A stretch of DNA of 27,021 bases from Thermoplasmata archaeon (GTDB lineage Archaea > Thermoplasmatota > Thermoplasmata > Halarchaeoplasmatales > Halarchaeoplasmataceae). Below are positions 1 to 8,298 of the stretch, one piece after another. Each line of letters begins with the position of its first letter. Position 1 is the stretch's first letter. The position numbers and the translations under genes were made by a program. The notes under the pieces were generated by a model. The model was not told where the DNA came from and made no database searches. It was given only the letters and a program-made list of their open reading frames with translations. The stretch covers positions 1 through 27,021 of the forward strand of contig JAFDUB010000010.1 in NCBI GenBank assembly GCA_019594025.1, read 5' to 3'.

Positions 1-228
1 ATATGCTCCAGGTCAGGCATTGGCTAAATATAGTATTATATAGTATTTGTATTTTCCCGTTTGGACTGTGTCGTTGCTTTCATCTCCCAGCCAAGCCAAG
101 GAGACTTCCCGCAATGAATGAGTTAAAGATTTCATCTTTGCGGAATATTTAAAGGACTTAGGTAGATATAAACATTATCTTGATATATTAAAGATGAGTT
201 TAAAATCGAATTTGATGAATTATGGTGA
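1..228. other. Intergenic, A/T-rich, no gene recognised
   Basis: I see no convincing gene here. A short open frame on the plus strand (about 3-152) and one on the minus strand exist, but neither gives a protein I recognise or has a convincing ribosome binding site. A small hairpin is visible: AAAGAT at 125-130 pairs with ATCTTT at 134-139. It lies inside an outer imperfect pair, CCGCAA at 109-114 with TTGCGG at 138-143, that shares bases with it, so the two would be alternatives. Its role is unknown. Confidence 0.4.
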
Positions 229-402
229 AGGGATGTTACCAGCACCCTACTCGAAGAGAACGGTGACATGGTAAACATCGTACCCGGCGAGCACATAATA
301 CTCACCTTCGAGATACCGGACCAGAATCCTTCTCCGATATTCGAGGTACGGAACTACATGCTGTTTACAAGGGGATACTACCAACTCTACGAGGGAGGGT
401 AA
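229..402 (+). pseudogene. C-terminal remnant of an unidentified protein
   Basis: A frame open from the stop codon at 226-228 to TAA at 400-402 encodes about 57 residues with no good start at its head; the first ATG in frame is at 268. The product has the character of a beta-rich C-terminus: a PGE turn, then alternating hydrophobic residues, then RNYMLFTRGYY close to the end. That ending (aromatic and hydrophobic strand followed by GYY) resembles the last strand of secreted or lipoprotein-like archaeal and bacterial proteins as I remember them, but I cannot name the family. The absence of an upstream portion in any frame suggests a truncated or decayed gene rather than a complete small protein. 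An overlapping minus-strand open frame at 247-477 looks less protein-like. Function unknown. Confidence 0.35.
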
Positions 403-514
403 CTTTCCTTTACCTCCTCCTGAGAGCTGCATCGGAGTTACGGGATCGAAGACATTTACACAACCGAGGTTTACCAAATCAACTCCTAAAAAAGTAGCCT
501 ACGCAGTGACGAAA

Positions 515-527
515 GCCTTATATATTT
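515..527 (+). promoter_or_regulatory. TATA box of the hydrogenase operon
   Basis: The A/T block CTTATATATTT lies about 125-130 nt upstream of the mbhA start. It would place transcription start near 545 and leave a leader of roughly 100 nt before the GGAGG site at 638-642. No other TATA-like block of similar quality lies between here and mbhA, and all following genes overlap or abut, so this is probably the promoter of the whole operon. Confidence 0.5.
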
Positions 528-649
528 TTGAATATTCGCAAGGTTTGTATGAACTCATCCGTGATTCGGCAGAGAGGATATATCCACGCCTTTTCTATGT
601 CTCTCTGCTCGTCTCACGCCGGGTTACTTTTACATATGGAGGAAAAATC

Positions 650-1171
650 ATGAAAAGATCAAAAGCGTTCATCTCGACGTTCTTGCTGGCGCTGTTTGTG
701 TACCTGTTTATGACCCTTGCCGCCGGCCGGTCGATGGTGGAAGGTTCTATTCTCTGGAGCGTTGAAGAATTAGTACTGGGGATCTCTATAGCGTTGATCG
801 TCGGCGCCGTTGCGAGCAACATCCTGTGCCGTTCCGACAACTACAGGATGTTGAATCCAGCTAGGTGGATTATAATGCTGGTTTACAGTGTACCTTTATT
901 CATTGAGATGGTCAAGGCGAATTTCGACGTAGCTTACAGGGTGATCACCGGTAAGATAGAGCCGGGGATCGTTAAGATAACCCCAGATCTGAAAACCGAC
1001 CTAGGAGTGACTTTTCTAGCCAATTCCATAACACTCACCCCCGGTACGTTGACAGTCGACGTAGACGACGAGAAGAGCGAGCTTTACATACACTGGATAA
1101 AGGTGGGAGAAAATCCCACTGAAACCATCTCCGGAAGGTTTGTACCATGGATAAGGAGGTTTGCCGAATGA
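650..1171 (+). CDS. mbhA: Membrane-bound hydrogenase subunit MbhA (MrpE-like)
   Basis: This is a 173-residue membrane protein of the MnhE/MrpE family, the first subunit of the Mrp-type antiporter module in Mbh hydrogenases. It opens with a lysine/arginine stretch followed by hydrophobic segments at about residues 9-25 and 36-56, and a third around the AR-WIIML segment. The C-terminal soluble part contains the SITLTPGT signature, highly typical of the family. I chose the ATG at 650 because GGAGG at 638-642 sits 7 nt upstream; an open frame continues back to 506 but reads through the leader and would give an atypical N-terminus. It is the first gene of a 14-gene operon and overlaps the next gene by 4 nt (ATGA). 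The assignment rests on family signature, size and gene order matching mbhA-N. Confidence 0.9.
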   Translation: MKRSKAFISTFLLALFVYLFMTLAAGRSMVEGSILWSVEELVLGISIALIVGAVASNILCRSDNYRMLNPARWIIMLVYSVPLFIEMVKANFDVAYRVITGKIEPGIVKITPDLKTDLGVTFLANSITLTPGTLTVDVDDEKSELYIHWIKVGENPTETISGRFVPWIRRFAE

Positions 1172-1434
1172 ATCTATCTTTTGAATTTTACCTTATAGTC
1201 GGTGCTTTCACGATCTTAATAATCATATCTATATTGAGACTGTTATTAGGACCCACCGCTCCCGATAGAGCGGTCGCTTTAGATACCGTCAACACCTTGG
1301 TGGTAGCCAGCATGGTGGGATTGGGAGCGGCCACATGGGAAACCCTTTTCATCGATATCGCCATCGTTTACGCGATACTTTCCTTCGTTACAACCCTTTA
1401 CATAGCCAAGTATTTAGAAGGGGGTGAGAGTTAG
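1168..1434 (+). CDS. mbhB: Membrane-bound hydrogenase subunit MbhB (MrpF-like)
   Basis: This 88-residue protein belongs to the MrpF/MnhF family of small antiporter subunits. Three hydrophobic helices fill almost the whole chain. Between helix 1 and helix 2 lies the RLLLGPTAPDRAVALD block, which is the diagnostic family motif. The ATG at 1168 overlaps the mbhA stop in an ATGA junction and is preceded by GGAGG at 1154-1158; an in-frame upstream ATG at 1147 lies before that site and is disfavoured. The subunit is expected to pack with MbhA and MbhC in the ion-translocating arm. Length is normal for the family. Confidence 0.9.
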   Translation: MNLSFEFYLIVGAFTILIIISILRLLLGPTAPDRAVALDTVNTLVVASMVGLGAATWETLFIDIAIVYAILSFVTTLYIAKYLEGGES

Positions 1435-1797
1435 ATGATCACCTTCACAATACTTTACATATTATTGATAATCTCGGTGGTGTTTAACGCGTTGGGTGTC
1501 ATCGGTCTGCACAGGTTCCCAGACGTTTACACCAGACTCCATGCAGCTACAAAGTGTACCACCTTCGGAACTATCTTCATGACATTTGCGGTCATAGTAT
1601 ACAGTGGTTATATGTACTACTGGAATCCCGCGCAGGACCAGTATATCAACATGGCTCTGCACACCGTTGCAGCACTCGTTGCCATACTTGTGACCAACCC
1701 AACCGGCGCACATGCCATAGCCCGAGCGGCTCACCGTATAGGCATAAAGCCGAAGCTGGCAGTTATGGACGATCTAGCAGAAAAGGAGGCGAAATAA
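1435..1797 (+). CDS. mbhC: Membrane-bound hydrogenase subunit MbhC (MrpG-like)
   Basis: This 120-residue protein is an MrpG/MnhG homologue. The family signature GVIGLHRFPDVYTRLHAATK occurs at about residues 21-40, and the chain contains three hydrophobic helices followed by a short charged cytoplasmic tail (DDLAEKEAK). The start ATG directly follows the mbhB stop codon with no gap, and a G-rich site (GGGGGTGA) lies about 10 nt upstream inside mbhB. It completes the MrpEFG trio at the head of the operon, as in Mbh clusters of Thermococcales. Confidence 0.9.
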   Translation: MITFTILYILLIISVVFNALGVIGLHRFPDVYTRLHAATKCTTFGTIFMTFAVIVYSGYMYYWNPAQDQYINMALHTVAALVAILVTNPTGAHAIARAAHRIGIKPKLAVMDDLAEKEAK

Positions 1798-2049
1798 ATG
1801 ATATATTTTTTACTACAATTACTGGTGCTTACAGGACTGGTTATCACCGCAGTCGCCGTTATATGGTTCAAGGACCTAATATCCGCAGCTATCGCCTTGG
1901 GTGCGTCCAGTCTCATACTTTCACTGCAGTTTTATCTGTTAAGAGCTCCCGACGTAGCCATAGCGGAAGCAGCGGTAGGAGCGGCTCTTACCACCGCCAT
2001 ATTTATATTCGCCATAAAGGCGAGTCAAAGAGAGGAGGGATACAAATGA
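1798..2049 (+). CDS. mbhD: Membrane-bound hydrogenase subunit MbhD (MrpA C-terminal type, DUF4040)
   Basis: This 83-residue protein has three membrane helices and corresponds to a piece of the C-terminal region of MrpA that in Mbh complexes is a separate subunit. The recognisable motif is LLRAPDVAIAEAAVGAAL near residues 46-63, containing the acidic residues typical of DUF4040. It starts right after the mbhC stop and overlaps mbhE by 4 nt (ATGA at 2046-2049). It is expected to be part of the proton/sodium translocating module. Confidence 0.88.
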   Translation: MIYFLLQLLVLTGLVITAVAVIWFKDLISAAIALGASSLILSLQFYLLRAPDVAIAEAAVGAALTTAIFIFAIKASQREEGYK

Positions 2050-2345
2050 GGAAAATATTCGCTCTGCTGGCGCTTCTGGTAATATTCGTCTTCCTTATCC
2101 TTGCAGTCGCCGAACTTAGAGGAGAAGAAGGAGGTTTCGGCGAGCCAGTTAACACTGCCATGGACGATTACTTCCTTCAAGACAGCCAACCTCATAATCA
2201 GGCGAACAACGTAGTAACCGCCATATTATTCGACTACAGAGGTCTTGATACCTTGGGAGAAGCTACCGTACTTTTCTCCGCGGTTTCAGGTGTACTTACA
2301 GTTCTTAGAAAGCTTAAACCTGTAACACGGGGTGGTAAGGAATGA
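2046..2345 (+). CDS. mbhE: Membrane-bound hydrogenase subunit MbhE (MrpA C-terminal type)
   Basis: This 99-residue protein matches the very C-terminal part of MrpA that forms the separate MbhE subunit. An N-terminal membrane helix (residues about 4-22) is followed by a loop and then ILFDYRGLDTLGEATVLF, the family's conserved acidic motif leading into the last helix. The ATG at 2046 overlaps the mbhD stop. The frame is open much further upstream, back to about 1554, but that part is out of phase with mbhC and mbhD and carries no protein-like sequence. The stop overlaps mbhF by 4 nt. Confidence 0.87.
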   Translation: MRKIFALLALLVIFVFLILAVAELRGEEGGFGEPVNTAMDDYFLQDSQPHNQANNVVTAILFDYRGLDTLGEATVLFSAVSGVLTVLRKLKPVTRGGKE

Positions 2346-2809
2346 ATTGGAAGATGTCGAGGGTGGTTCGCACCGTTGCGGATATAATGGTTGTACCCAT
2401 AATCGTGTTCGGTATCTACCTTATAATCCACGGACATCTCACACCGGGAGGAGGATTCCAAGGTGGTGCAGTAGTAGCTTCTTCTACCGCCTTACTGATA
2501 GTATCATACGGCTCTTTCAGGGACTACAAAAAAGACTTTTCATCCTTAGAATCCATGAGCCTAACTCTGTTCATATTATTAGCCATACTCGGGATACTCT
2601 TAGGGGCCACCATGTTCTATAACTTCGGTGCAGGTACCGGTGGTTTATTCGGCGGTACCGTCCCAGAAGGAATCAACCCCGGCTACATAAACACCGGTGG
2701 TACGATCCCAATGATGAACATCATGGTGGGCCTGGAAGTAACCGCCGCCTTAAGTCTCATACTGTGGATGATGGCTAAAAGCAGCGGTTCCATGGAGGTG
2801 GAAGGATGA
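2342..2809 (+). CDS. mbhF: Membrane-bound hydrogenase subunit MbhF (MrpB-like)
   Basis: This 155-residue protein is an MrpB/MnhB homologue with four hydrophobic helices. The motif HGHLTPGGGFQGG at about residues 30-42 is the hallmark of the family. The translation has a glycine-rich loop (GAGTGGLFGGTVPEG) between helices 3 and 4, as seen in Mbh versions. The start overlaps mbhE (ATGA) and a GGTGG-type site lies just upstream. The end overlaps mbhG by 4 nt. Role: structural or channel-forming membrane subunit of the antiporter module. Confidence 0.9.
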   Translation: MNWKMSRVVRTVADIMVVPIIVFGIYLIIHGHLTPGGGFQGGAVVASSTALLIVSYGSFRDYKKDFSSLESMSLTLFILLAILGILLGATMFYNFGAGTGGLFGGTVPEGINPGYINTGGTIPMMNIMVGLEVTAALSLILWMMAKSSGSMEVEG

Positions 2810-3159
2810 GCGAGTGGTTCACCGTATTACCCTTCGTAATGGTGGTTATACTCATTACTTTAGGTCTATATACCGTCCTTTTCAAAAAGAATCTCATCAA
2901 GATGATAATGGGTATAACCATCATCCAGAACGGTGTGAACCTGTTTTTGGTTTCCCTAGCCTACCGGGAAGGGCACGTTGCACCCATATGGACCAGTGCA
3001 CCTGGAACCGAGATGGTACTTCCCACACCCCACGCTCTAACGCTGACCAGCATCGTTATCGGCGTTGCCACCACCGCATTGATGCTTTCCTTCGTTATAA
3101 TGATAAAAAGACACTATGGAACAGTTGATTCACATGAAACAAGGAGGTGCAGAGAGTGA
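2806..3159 (+). CDS. mbhG: Membrane-bound hydrogenase subunit MbhG (MrpC/NuoK-like)
   Basis: This 117-residue protein has three membrane helices and belongs to the MrpC/NuoK family. The stretch IIQNGVNLFLVSLAY at about residues 39-53 and the later HALTLTSIVIGVATTALML segment are typical. A GGAGGTG site precedes the ATG, which overlaps the mbhF stop by 4 nt. In Complex I-like machines NuoK/MrpC sits between antiporter-like subunits and helps connect the hydrophilic axis. Overlaps mbhH at a GTGA junction. Confidence 0.9.
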   Translation: MSEWFTVLPFVMVVILITLGLYTVLFKKNLIKMIMGITIIQNGVNLFLVSLAYREGHVAPIWTSAPGTEMVLPTPHALTLTSIVIGVATTALMLSFVIMIKRHYGTVDSHETRRCRE

Positions 3160-4676
3160 GCGTCGATCTTATCGCTAACTCCCCAACCCTAATACTGGGT
3201 ATACCTCTGCTGTTCGCGTTCCTCACCCCTCTAGCGGATAAAATATCCGATGAACTGAGGGATGCTGTGTTTATGATGGGATTACTACTCACAGTACTCT
3301 TCGTCTTCGCAATGTCTTATGAAGTCTACACCAATGGTGCATGGAGGTACGTCTTCGGTGGCTCCGAAGCTAGTCCTACGCAATTGGCATCTTTCTTTAG
3401 AATCATATTCGTCGCCGATGGATTCTCTGCATTAGCGACGATCACCATAGCGATCACCGCCTTAGGTGCGGGAATATATTCCTTCGCATTCATGGACGGA
3501 CACTTCGGTATGGAGAAGTATTACGTGCTTTTCTTACTAACCTTCGCCGGAGTCAACGGCATGGTCTTGACCGCCGACCTTTTCAACCTGTTCGTTTGGT
3601 TCGAGGTTACGTCTATAGCGTCCTGCGGCTTGATCGCCTTCCAAAATTATAGAGGTAAAAGCGTAGAGGCGGCTTTAAAGTACATGATGATCAGCGTGAT
3701 AGGTGGTCTTTTCTTACTGGTATCCATAGGCTTAATGTACGGTGAATATGGTGTACTCAACTTCGAGATTCTTTCAGTCGTTATGGCAGGAGGTATAGTC
3801 GATAAAATTGCGTTAGCCATCATATTCGTAGTCTTCGCCATGAAGGCAAGCAGCGTACCGATGCACATGTGGGCACCAGACGTTTATTCCGAATCACCGG
3901 GTTCGGTAACTCCTTTCATAGCGATTACTTCCATGGGCTCTCTATTCGTACTGTTCAGGATCTTGTTCGTGATGTTCCGTTTTTCGATGGGAGCTGCCGC
4001 CTTGGGAACACTACTCATAATACTCGGTTTACTATCCATGTTCATAGGCGTTTCCATGGCACTGAAACAGAGCGATTTGAAGAGGCTCATAGGTTACCTA
4101 TCCGTATCCCAGATCGGTTACATGTTGTTGGCCGTGGGCGTGGGATTAACCACACTTGAAAACGGCGATTACGGCACCTTCGGTGCGATGGCGTTGGAAG
4201 GTGGATTCTTCCACATGATCAACGACGGAGTTTACAAAGCTCTACTCTTCCTTTCAGCCGCCGCGGTGGTCTATGCCACTGGCACCAAGGACTTGAACAA
4301 GCTGGGAGGATTAGCTCACCGAATGCCCTATACGACACTGTTCTTCCTGATAGGAGGACTATCTATCGCAGGCGTACCTCCTCTTTCAGGCTTCAGCTCT
4401 AAACTGCTGATATACCAGTCCATATATCTGTATCATCCGATTTTGGCGATAATCGCGCTTGTAGTCAGTATAATCACCTTCGCACTTATAGGAAAGATAT
4501 TCTACAACGCATTCCTGGGACCGGACCTCGGATTGTCTAAAGGCGAAGTCCCGACCGGTATGCTTGTGGCTATGGCCATACTCACGGTGGTAGTGATAGT
4601 CTTCAGCCTGTTCCCCAACTACGTGGTTGCGGAGATAGTTGTACCGGCCATCGAGGGCCTGGGGGTGATACCATGA
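3156..4676 (+). CDS. mbhH: Membrane-bound hydrogenase subunit MbhH (MrpD-like antiporter)
   Basis: This is a 506-residue polytopic membrane protein of the NuoM/MrpD antiporter family, the main ion-pumping subunit of the complex. Conserved charged positions are visible: the glutamate in LFVWFEV, the lysine in ALKYMM, the lysine in FAMKASSVPMHMWAPDVY, and the histidine and lysine in FFHMINDGVYKALLF. I chose the GTG at 3156, which overlaps the mbhG stop (GTGA) and lies 6 nt downstream of GGAGGTG at 3143-3149. A GTG at 3147 is in frame but would be inside that site. There is only one MrpD-like gene; the related sulfur-reducing Mbs/Mbx clusters usually carry two. Confidence 0.93.
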   Translation: MSVDLIANSPTLILGIPLLFAFLTPLADKISDELRDAVFMMGLLLTVLFVFAMSYEVYTNGAWRYVFGGSEASPTQLASFFRIIFVADGFSALATITIAITALGAGIYSFAFMDGHFGMEKYYVLFLLTFAGVNGMVLTADLFNLFVWFEVTSIASCGLIAFQNYRGKSVEAALKYMMISVIGGLFLLVSIGLMYGEYGVLNFEILSVVMAGGIVDKIALAIIFVVFAMKASSVPMHMWAPDVYSESPGSVTPFIAITSMGSLFVLFRILFVMFRFSMGAAALGTLLIILGLLSMFIGVSMALKQSDLKRLIGYLSVSQIGYMLLAVGVGLTTLENGDYGTFGAMALEGGFFHMINDGVYKALLFLSAAAVVYATGTKDLNKLGGLAHRMPYTTLFFLIGGLSIAGVPPLSGFSSKLLIYQSIYLYHPILAIIALVVSIITFALIGKIFYNAFLGPDLGLSKGEVPTGMLVAMAILTVVVIVFSLFPNYVVAEIVVPAIEGLGVIP

Positions 4677-5011
4677 TCGATATAGTACTGAGAGACATGT
4701 GGAGCCCGATTGCACTGATCATCGTAGTGCTGTTAATGGGGCTGATAACGTATATGATATACAATCTGGGCAATCCCGCTTACAAACGTACAAAGCACAA
4801 AGGAGAACCCTTTATTTCAGGGAATAAACCACCATCGGACGTAAGCATGATCCAGGTAGGTGGCGATAACGTATTCTGGGGCTTCACTCATGCACTCAGA
4901 AAATACATAGATCCGCTGGTGAAAGGACATACGGGCATAGTTAATGACTACGTGTACTGGTTCGTCATAACGTTGGCGCTGGTACTCATATACGTATACA
5001 TTCTGATATAA
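4673..5011 (+). CDS. mbhI: Membrane-bound hydrogenase subunit MbhI (linker)
   Basis: This 112-residue protein has an N-terminal membrane helix (about residues 13-31) and a C-terminal one (about 94-111), separated by a hydrophilic loop with GEPFISGNKPP. Its length, position between mbhH and mbhJ and overall pattern match MbhI, which in the Mbh complex connects the antiporter module to the hydrogenase module with a lateral amphipathic helix. The start overlaps the mbhH stop by 4 nt. The family is small, so the call depends partly on gene order. Confidence 0.85.
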   Translation: MIDIVLRDMWSPIALIIVVLLMGLITYMIYNLGNPAYKRTKHKGEPFISGNKPPSDVSMIQVGGDNVFWGFTHALRKYIDPLVKGHTGIVNDYVYWFVITLALVLIYVYILI

Positions 5012-5024
5012 AGAGGTGAAAATC

Positions 5025-5468
5025 ATGAAACTCACAAAAACCTTCGATAAAGCGCTTTGGGTCTTTCACGTCAACAGCGGCTCATGCAACGCATGCGATA
5101 TAGAGATAGTGGCCGCATTGACTCCACGTTACGACGTTGAGAGATTCGGTATTAAATTAGTGGGTTCGCCACGACATGCGGATGTTCTTCTATTCACCGG
5201 GCCGGTCACCCGGAAGATGAAGGACCGTGTACTTAGGGTATACGAACAGACACCGGACCCGAAGGTGGTCATGGTGGTTGGTAACTGCGGAAGTACCACC
5301 GGTGTATTCTACGACAGCTACGCCATCGACGGCCCGATAGATACTCTTCTACCCGACGACGCAAACATAGTATACGTTACCGGATGTCCAACCCGTCCCG
5401 AGAACATAATCAACGGTGTGAAAGAAGCCTGGTTGTACCTCGAAAAAGTCAGAGGTGATGATAAATGA
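5025..5468 (+). CDS. mbhJ: [NiFe] hydrogenase small subunit MbhJ (NuoB-like)
   Basis: This 147-residue protein is the electron-transferring small subunit that carries the [4Fe-4S] cluster next to the nickel site. Four cysteines fit that cluster: C21 and C24 in SGSCNACD, C88 in VGNCGST and C121 in TGCPTRP. The ATG at 5025 follows a good GAGGTGA site at 5013-5019; an in-frame GTG at 5016 lies inside that site and is less likely. It is short compared with classical hydrogenase small subunits because, like other group 4 enzymes, it has only the proximal cluster. The end overlaps mbhK by 4 nt. Confidence 0.93.
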   Translation: MKLTKTFDKALWVFHVNSGSCNACDIEIVAALTPRYDVERFGIKLVGSPRHADVLLFTGPVTRKMKDRVLRVYEQTPDPKVVMVVGNCGSTTGVFYDSYAIDGPIDTLLPDDANIVYVTGCPTRPENIINGVKEAWLYLEKVRGDDK

Positions 5469-6058
5469 AGGATATAGAGCTTCCTATGAGCTTGGCTCAA
5501 CTTGAATCGTACTTCAAAAGTAATCTTAAAGACGCTGCAAATGATTTTAAAAAGGAAGAGATAAGAAAGGGGGTGAAGCAAAGGCCTATGAAGCTGCTTT
5601 GGTTCACCGTGAATAGAAAGTCCTTCCGCAGGGCAGTAAAGTTAGTCTCTAATCTACAGATACCTCACCTTTCCGTAACTTCCGGTTCGGATATAGGTGA
5701 GCATGTAGAGCTGATATATCACTTTGCAGTGAATTACGGATATCCGGGCGAAGAGGTCAGCGTAAATATCAAGGTACACCTTCCAAAGGACGACCTCACC
5801 ATACCCACGATAACGGATATGGTACCGGGTGCAGTCACTACCGAACGTGAGAAGCAAGAATTTTTAGGTATCACGGTAAAAGGAATACCCGATTCACGAA
5901 GGCTTTGGTTGGATGAGAACTACCCAAAAAACCGATATCCATGGAGATGGGACGAAACCGGTATGGAAAAGATGTCCAGGTACGTTCATGACGAGGAAGA
6001 AGCGGCTACCACCCCCACCGTAAAAAATCTCAGAACCGGAGGTGATGAGGATGAGTGA
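5465..6058 (+). CDS. mbhK: Hydrogenase subunit MbhK (NuoC-like, 30 kDa type)
   Basis: This 197-residue soluble subunit corresponds to the 30-kDa/NuoC family, expected to dock on the large subunit. The second half shows the family motif: MVPGAVTTEREKQEFLGITV, then PDSRRLWLDENYP. The N-terminal third is a short helical extension. The acidic C-terminal tail (DEEEAATTPTV onward) overlaps the start of mbhL by 8 nt, and the mbhL ribosome binding site GGAGGTGATG is encoded inside this tail. The start overlaps mbhJ in an ATGA junction. Confidence 0.9.
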   Translation: MKDIELPMSLAQLESYFKSNLKDAANDFKKEEIRKGVKQRPMKLLWFTVNRKSFRRAVKLVSNLQIPHLSVTSGSDIGEHVELIYHFAVNYGYPGEEVSVNIKVHLPKDDLTIPTITDMVPGAVTTEREKQEFLGITVKGIPDSRRLWLDENYPKNRYPWRWDETGMEKMSRYVHDEEEAATTPTVKNLRTGGDEDE

Positions 6059-7292
6059 TAAAGATACGACATACCAGATACCTATAGGACCGATCCATCC
6101 CGCTTTGAAGGAACCTTTCATGATCAACTTCAAGCTGGACGGCGAAACGATAGTGGACGCCGACCCGCATCCGGGAATGAACCACAGGGGTATCGAGTTC
6201 ATGGGTATGCACAGAAATCCATTAAAGATAATCCCACTAGCCGAGCGTATCTGTGGTATATGCTCTATAGTCCATCAGCACATGTACACTACCGCTGTGG
6301 AACATGCTGCGGGGATTGAACCCACCAACAGAGCACGTTATATACGAACCATCATGGCGGAGCTTGAAAGGATTCATTCCCACGTTTTATGGGCTGGAGT
6401 TGCCGCCCACGAGATCGGCTTCGACACCCATTTACACTTCACGTGGAAGATACGTGAGAAAGTTATGGATCTGCTTGAATTTATTGCAGGTAACAGGGTA
6501 AATTACTCTATGTGGACCGTCGGAGGTGTTCGAAGAGATATAACCAAAGATATGCACCCCAAGATCGAAGACACCTTAACGTATTACGAATCCCTTTACA
6601 GTACACTTGAAGACATATTCCTTGGCGACCCAAGTATTCGGCTAAGGACCAAGAACATAGGTATACTTACCGAAGAAGACGCACTTCGCCTTTGCGGCGT
6701 TGGTCCCACCGTAAGAGCGTCCGGTGTAAAAAAGGACGTACGTATTGACCAACCATATGCAGCCTACGGTGACCTTGAACTTGATTATATCATACCGTCC
6801 AAGTTCGGTTACGAGAACACGGGTGACGTATTCTCCAAAACCCTGGTCCGTTTGAAGGAAGTGGTTCAGTCCATAGATCTGATAAGACAGTGTGTGGACC
6901 AGATGCCGGAAGGTGATATCGACAACGAACCGAAAAAAGCCGTGCTGTTGAACAAGCTGAAAAAGTCCGAAGGAGAGGGAATAGGCCGCATCGAGGCTCC
7001 GAGAGGAGAGGCTTTCCACTACGTGAGGCTGAAAGGTGGGCAGGAAGAGGTGGACTGCTGGAAGATACGGGCGTCTACATACAACAACCTAGCCACCTAT
7101 GCTCCGATGTTCATGGGTGAACAGATAGCGGATATACCCATCATAGCGGCGTGTATCGATCCCTGCATAGGTTGTATGGACCGTGCGGTGGTTGTGGATG
7201 TAAGCACGGGCGAGAGGACAAATTACGATCACGAAGATCTGCACAGGTTAAGCGTTGAAAAAACAAAACGAATGCTGGGGGGTTCCTTATGA
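6051..7292 (+). CDS. mbhL: [NiFe] hydrogenase large subunit MbhL (group 4, NuoD-like)
   Basis: This 413-residue protein is the catalytic subunit. Both nickel-binding CxxC pairs are intact: C68 and C71 in ERICGICS, C372 and C375 in DPCIGCMDR. Retention of all four cysteines argues for true H2 chemistry and against the related Mbs/Mbx sulfur reductases, where the site is altered. After DPCIGCMDR there remain about 35 residues, which in this family form the C-terminal peptide removed by a HycI-type endopeptidase after nickel insertion; such a gene lies at 8705-9151. I chose the ATG at 6051, spaced correctly behind GGAGGTGA; in-frame GTG 6042 and ATG 6045 lie in that site. Overlaps mbhM (ATGA). 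Confidence 0.95.
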   Translation: MSDKDTTYQIPIGPIHPALKEPFMINFKLDGETIVDADPHPGMNHRGIEFMGMHRNPLKIIPLAERICGICSIVHQHMYTTAVEHAAGIEPTNRARYIRTIMAELERIHSHVLWAGVAAHEIGFDTHLHFTWKIREKVMDLLEFIAGNRVNYSMWTVGGVRRDITKDMHPKIEDTLTYYESLYSTLEDIFLGDPSIRLRTKNIGILTEEDALRLCGVGPTVRASGVKKDVRIDQPYAAYGDLELDYIIPSKFGYENTGDVFSKTLVRLKEVVQSIDLIRQCVDQMPEGDIDNEPKKAVLLNKLKKSEGEGIGRIEAPRGEAFHYVRLKGGQEEVDCWKIRASTYNNLATYAPMFMGEQIADIPIIAACIDPCIGCMDRAVVVDVSTGERTNYDHEDLHRLSVEKTKRMLGGSL

Positions 7293-8287
7293 ATTTAGAA
7301 AATTGGATCATCAGAATATTGTTCATACTGATAATTCCATTTTTGGGCATATTCTTTGGACTTCTGTACAAAGGATTCGATAGAAAGATAACTGCCATGA
7401 TGCAGTCACGTATAGGTCCACCTTTAAGGCAGCCTTTCAGAGACATCAGAAAGCTGTTCATGAAAGAGAACATCGTACCGGATCATGCCGTGGAATGGAT
7501 ATTCCACGCAGCCCCTATATTCGCACTACTGGCCCCTCTTGTGGCCCTGGTGTACCTCCCCATAGGACCCTTCGAGCCCGTGATGGAGGGTTTCGGAGAC
7601 CTGATACTCATACTTTACTTACTTGCGATCCCCGCCGTAGCCATGGCCGTAGGCGGACTCGCATCCGGCTCACCCTACGCAACTGTAGGTGCACAGCGTG
7701 AACTGGTACTCATGATGAGCTACGAATTTCCCTTGGCTATCGGCGCGGTTACCATCGCATGGAAGTACGAGAGTTTCTCTCTAGCAACCATATCTTCCAC
7801 CCCCGTTTGGAACTTGGTAGGTCCCTTGGGAGCACTTGGTTTATTATTGATCGCACTGGGACTTTTCGCGGTACTGCCTGGTGAGTTATCCAAGGCACCC
7901 TTCGATCAGGCCGAGGCGGAGACCGAACTGGCAGGCGGATTGTTCGTAGAGTACTCGGGAAGAAATCTCGGGGTATTCTACCTTTCAGAGGCCGTAAAGA
8001 TGGTGGTGGTCGGAGCTTTACTGATAGCTTTACTGTTTCCACACAACATATCCCAGTGGTACTCCTTCGGTGGACCCGAGGTTGCCGGATTTGCCCTGCT
8101 GAATGTTGTTGCCGATGTGCTGTTCTTCTTACTTAAATTACTGATAATAGTCTTCGTAGGCGTATCCGTCGTACGTGTAGCTCTGGCAAGGTTCCAGATC
8201 GACAAGGCCAGCTACTTCTACTGGGTACCCATGACTTTACTGGGGCTGCTGGGAACCGTACTGGTGGTCCTGGAAGGTGCTATATGA
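7289..8287 (+). CDS. mbhM: Membrane-bound hydrogenase subunit MbhM (NuoH-like)
   Basis: This 332-residue protein has about eight membrane helices and belongs to the NuoH/HycD family, the membrane anchor that links the hydrogenase site to ion translocation. Family features are visible: MQSRIGPPLRQPF near residue 38, MSYEFPLAIGA in the middle and the acidic loop PFDQAEAETELAGGLFVEYSG (residues about 200-220), rich in glutamates as in NuoH. The ATG overlaps the mbhL stop by 4 nt. A GAGGTGATAATGT site for mbhN lies at its end. Confidence 0.93.
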   Translation: MNLENWIIRILFILIIPFLGIFFGLLYKGFDRKITAMMQSRIGPPLRQPFRDIRKLFMKENIVPDHAVEWIFHAAPIFALLAPLVALVYLPIGPFEPVMEGFGDLILILYLLAIPAVAMAVGGLASGSPYATVGAQRELVLMMSYEFPLAIGAVTIAWKYESFSLATISSTPVWNLVGPLGALGLLLIALGLFAVLPGELSKAPFDQAEAETELAGGLFVEYSGRNLGVFYLSEAVKMVVVGALLIALLFPHNISQWYSFGGPEVAGFALLNVVADVLFFLLKLLIIVFVGVSVVRVALARFQIDKASYFYWVPMTLLGLLGTVLVVLEGAI

Positions 8288-8298
8288 GGTGATAATGT

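Noticed and set aside
247..477. Minus-strand open frame of 76 codons
   Set aside because: The plus strand in the same place gives a more protein-like peptide. The minus frame has no promoter or ribosome site that I can see.
1554..2040. Long upstream extension of the mbhE frame
   Set aside because: It overlaps mbhC and mbhD out of phase, with low-quality sequence rich in serine, arginine and histidine. Only the part from 2046 is real.
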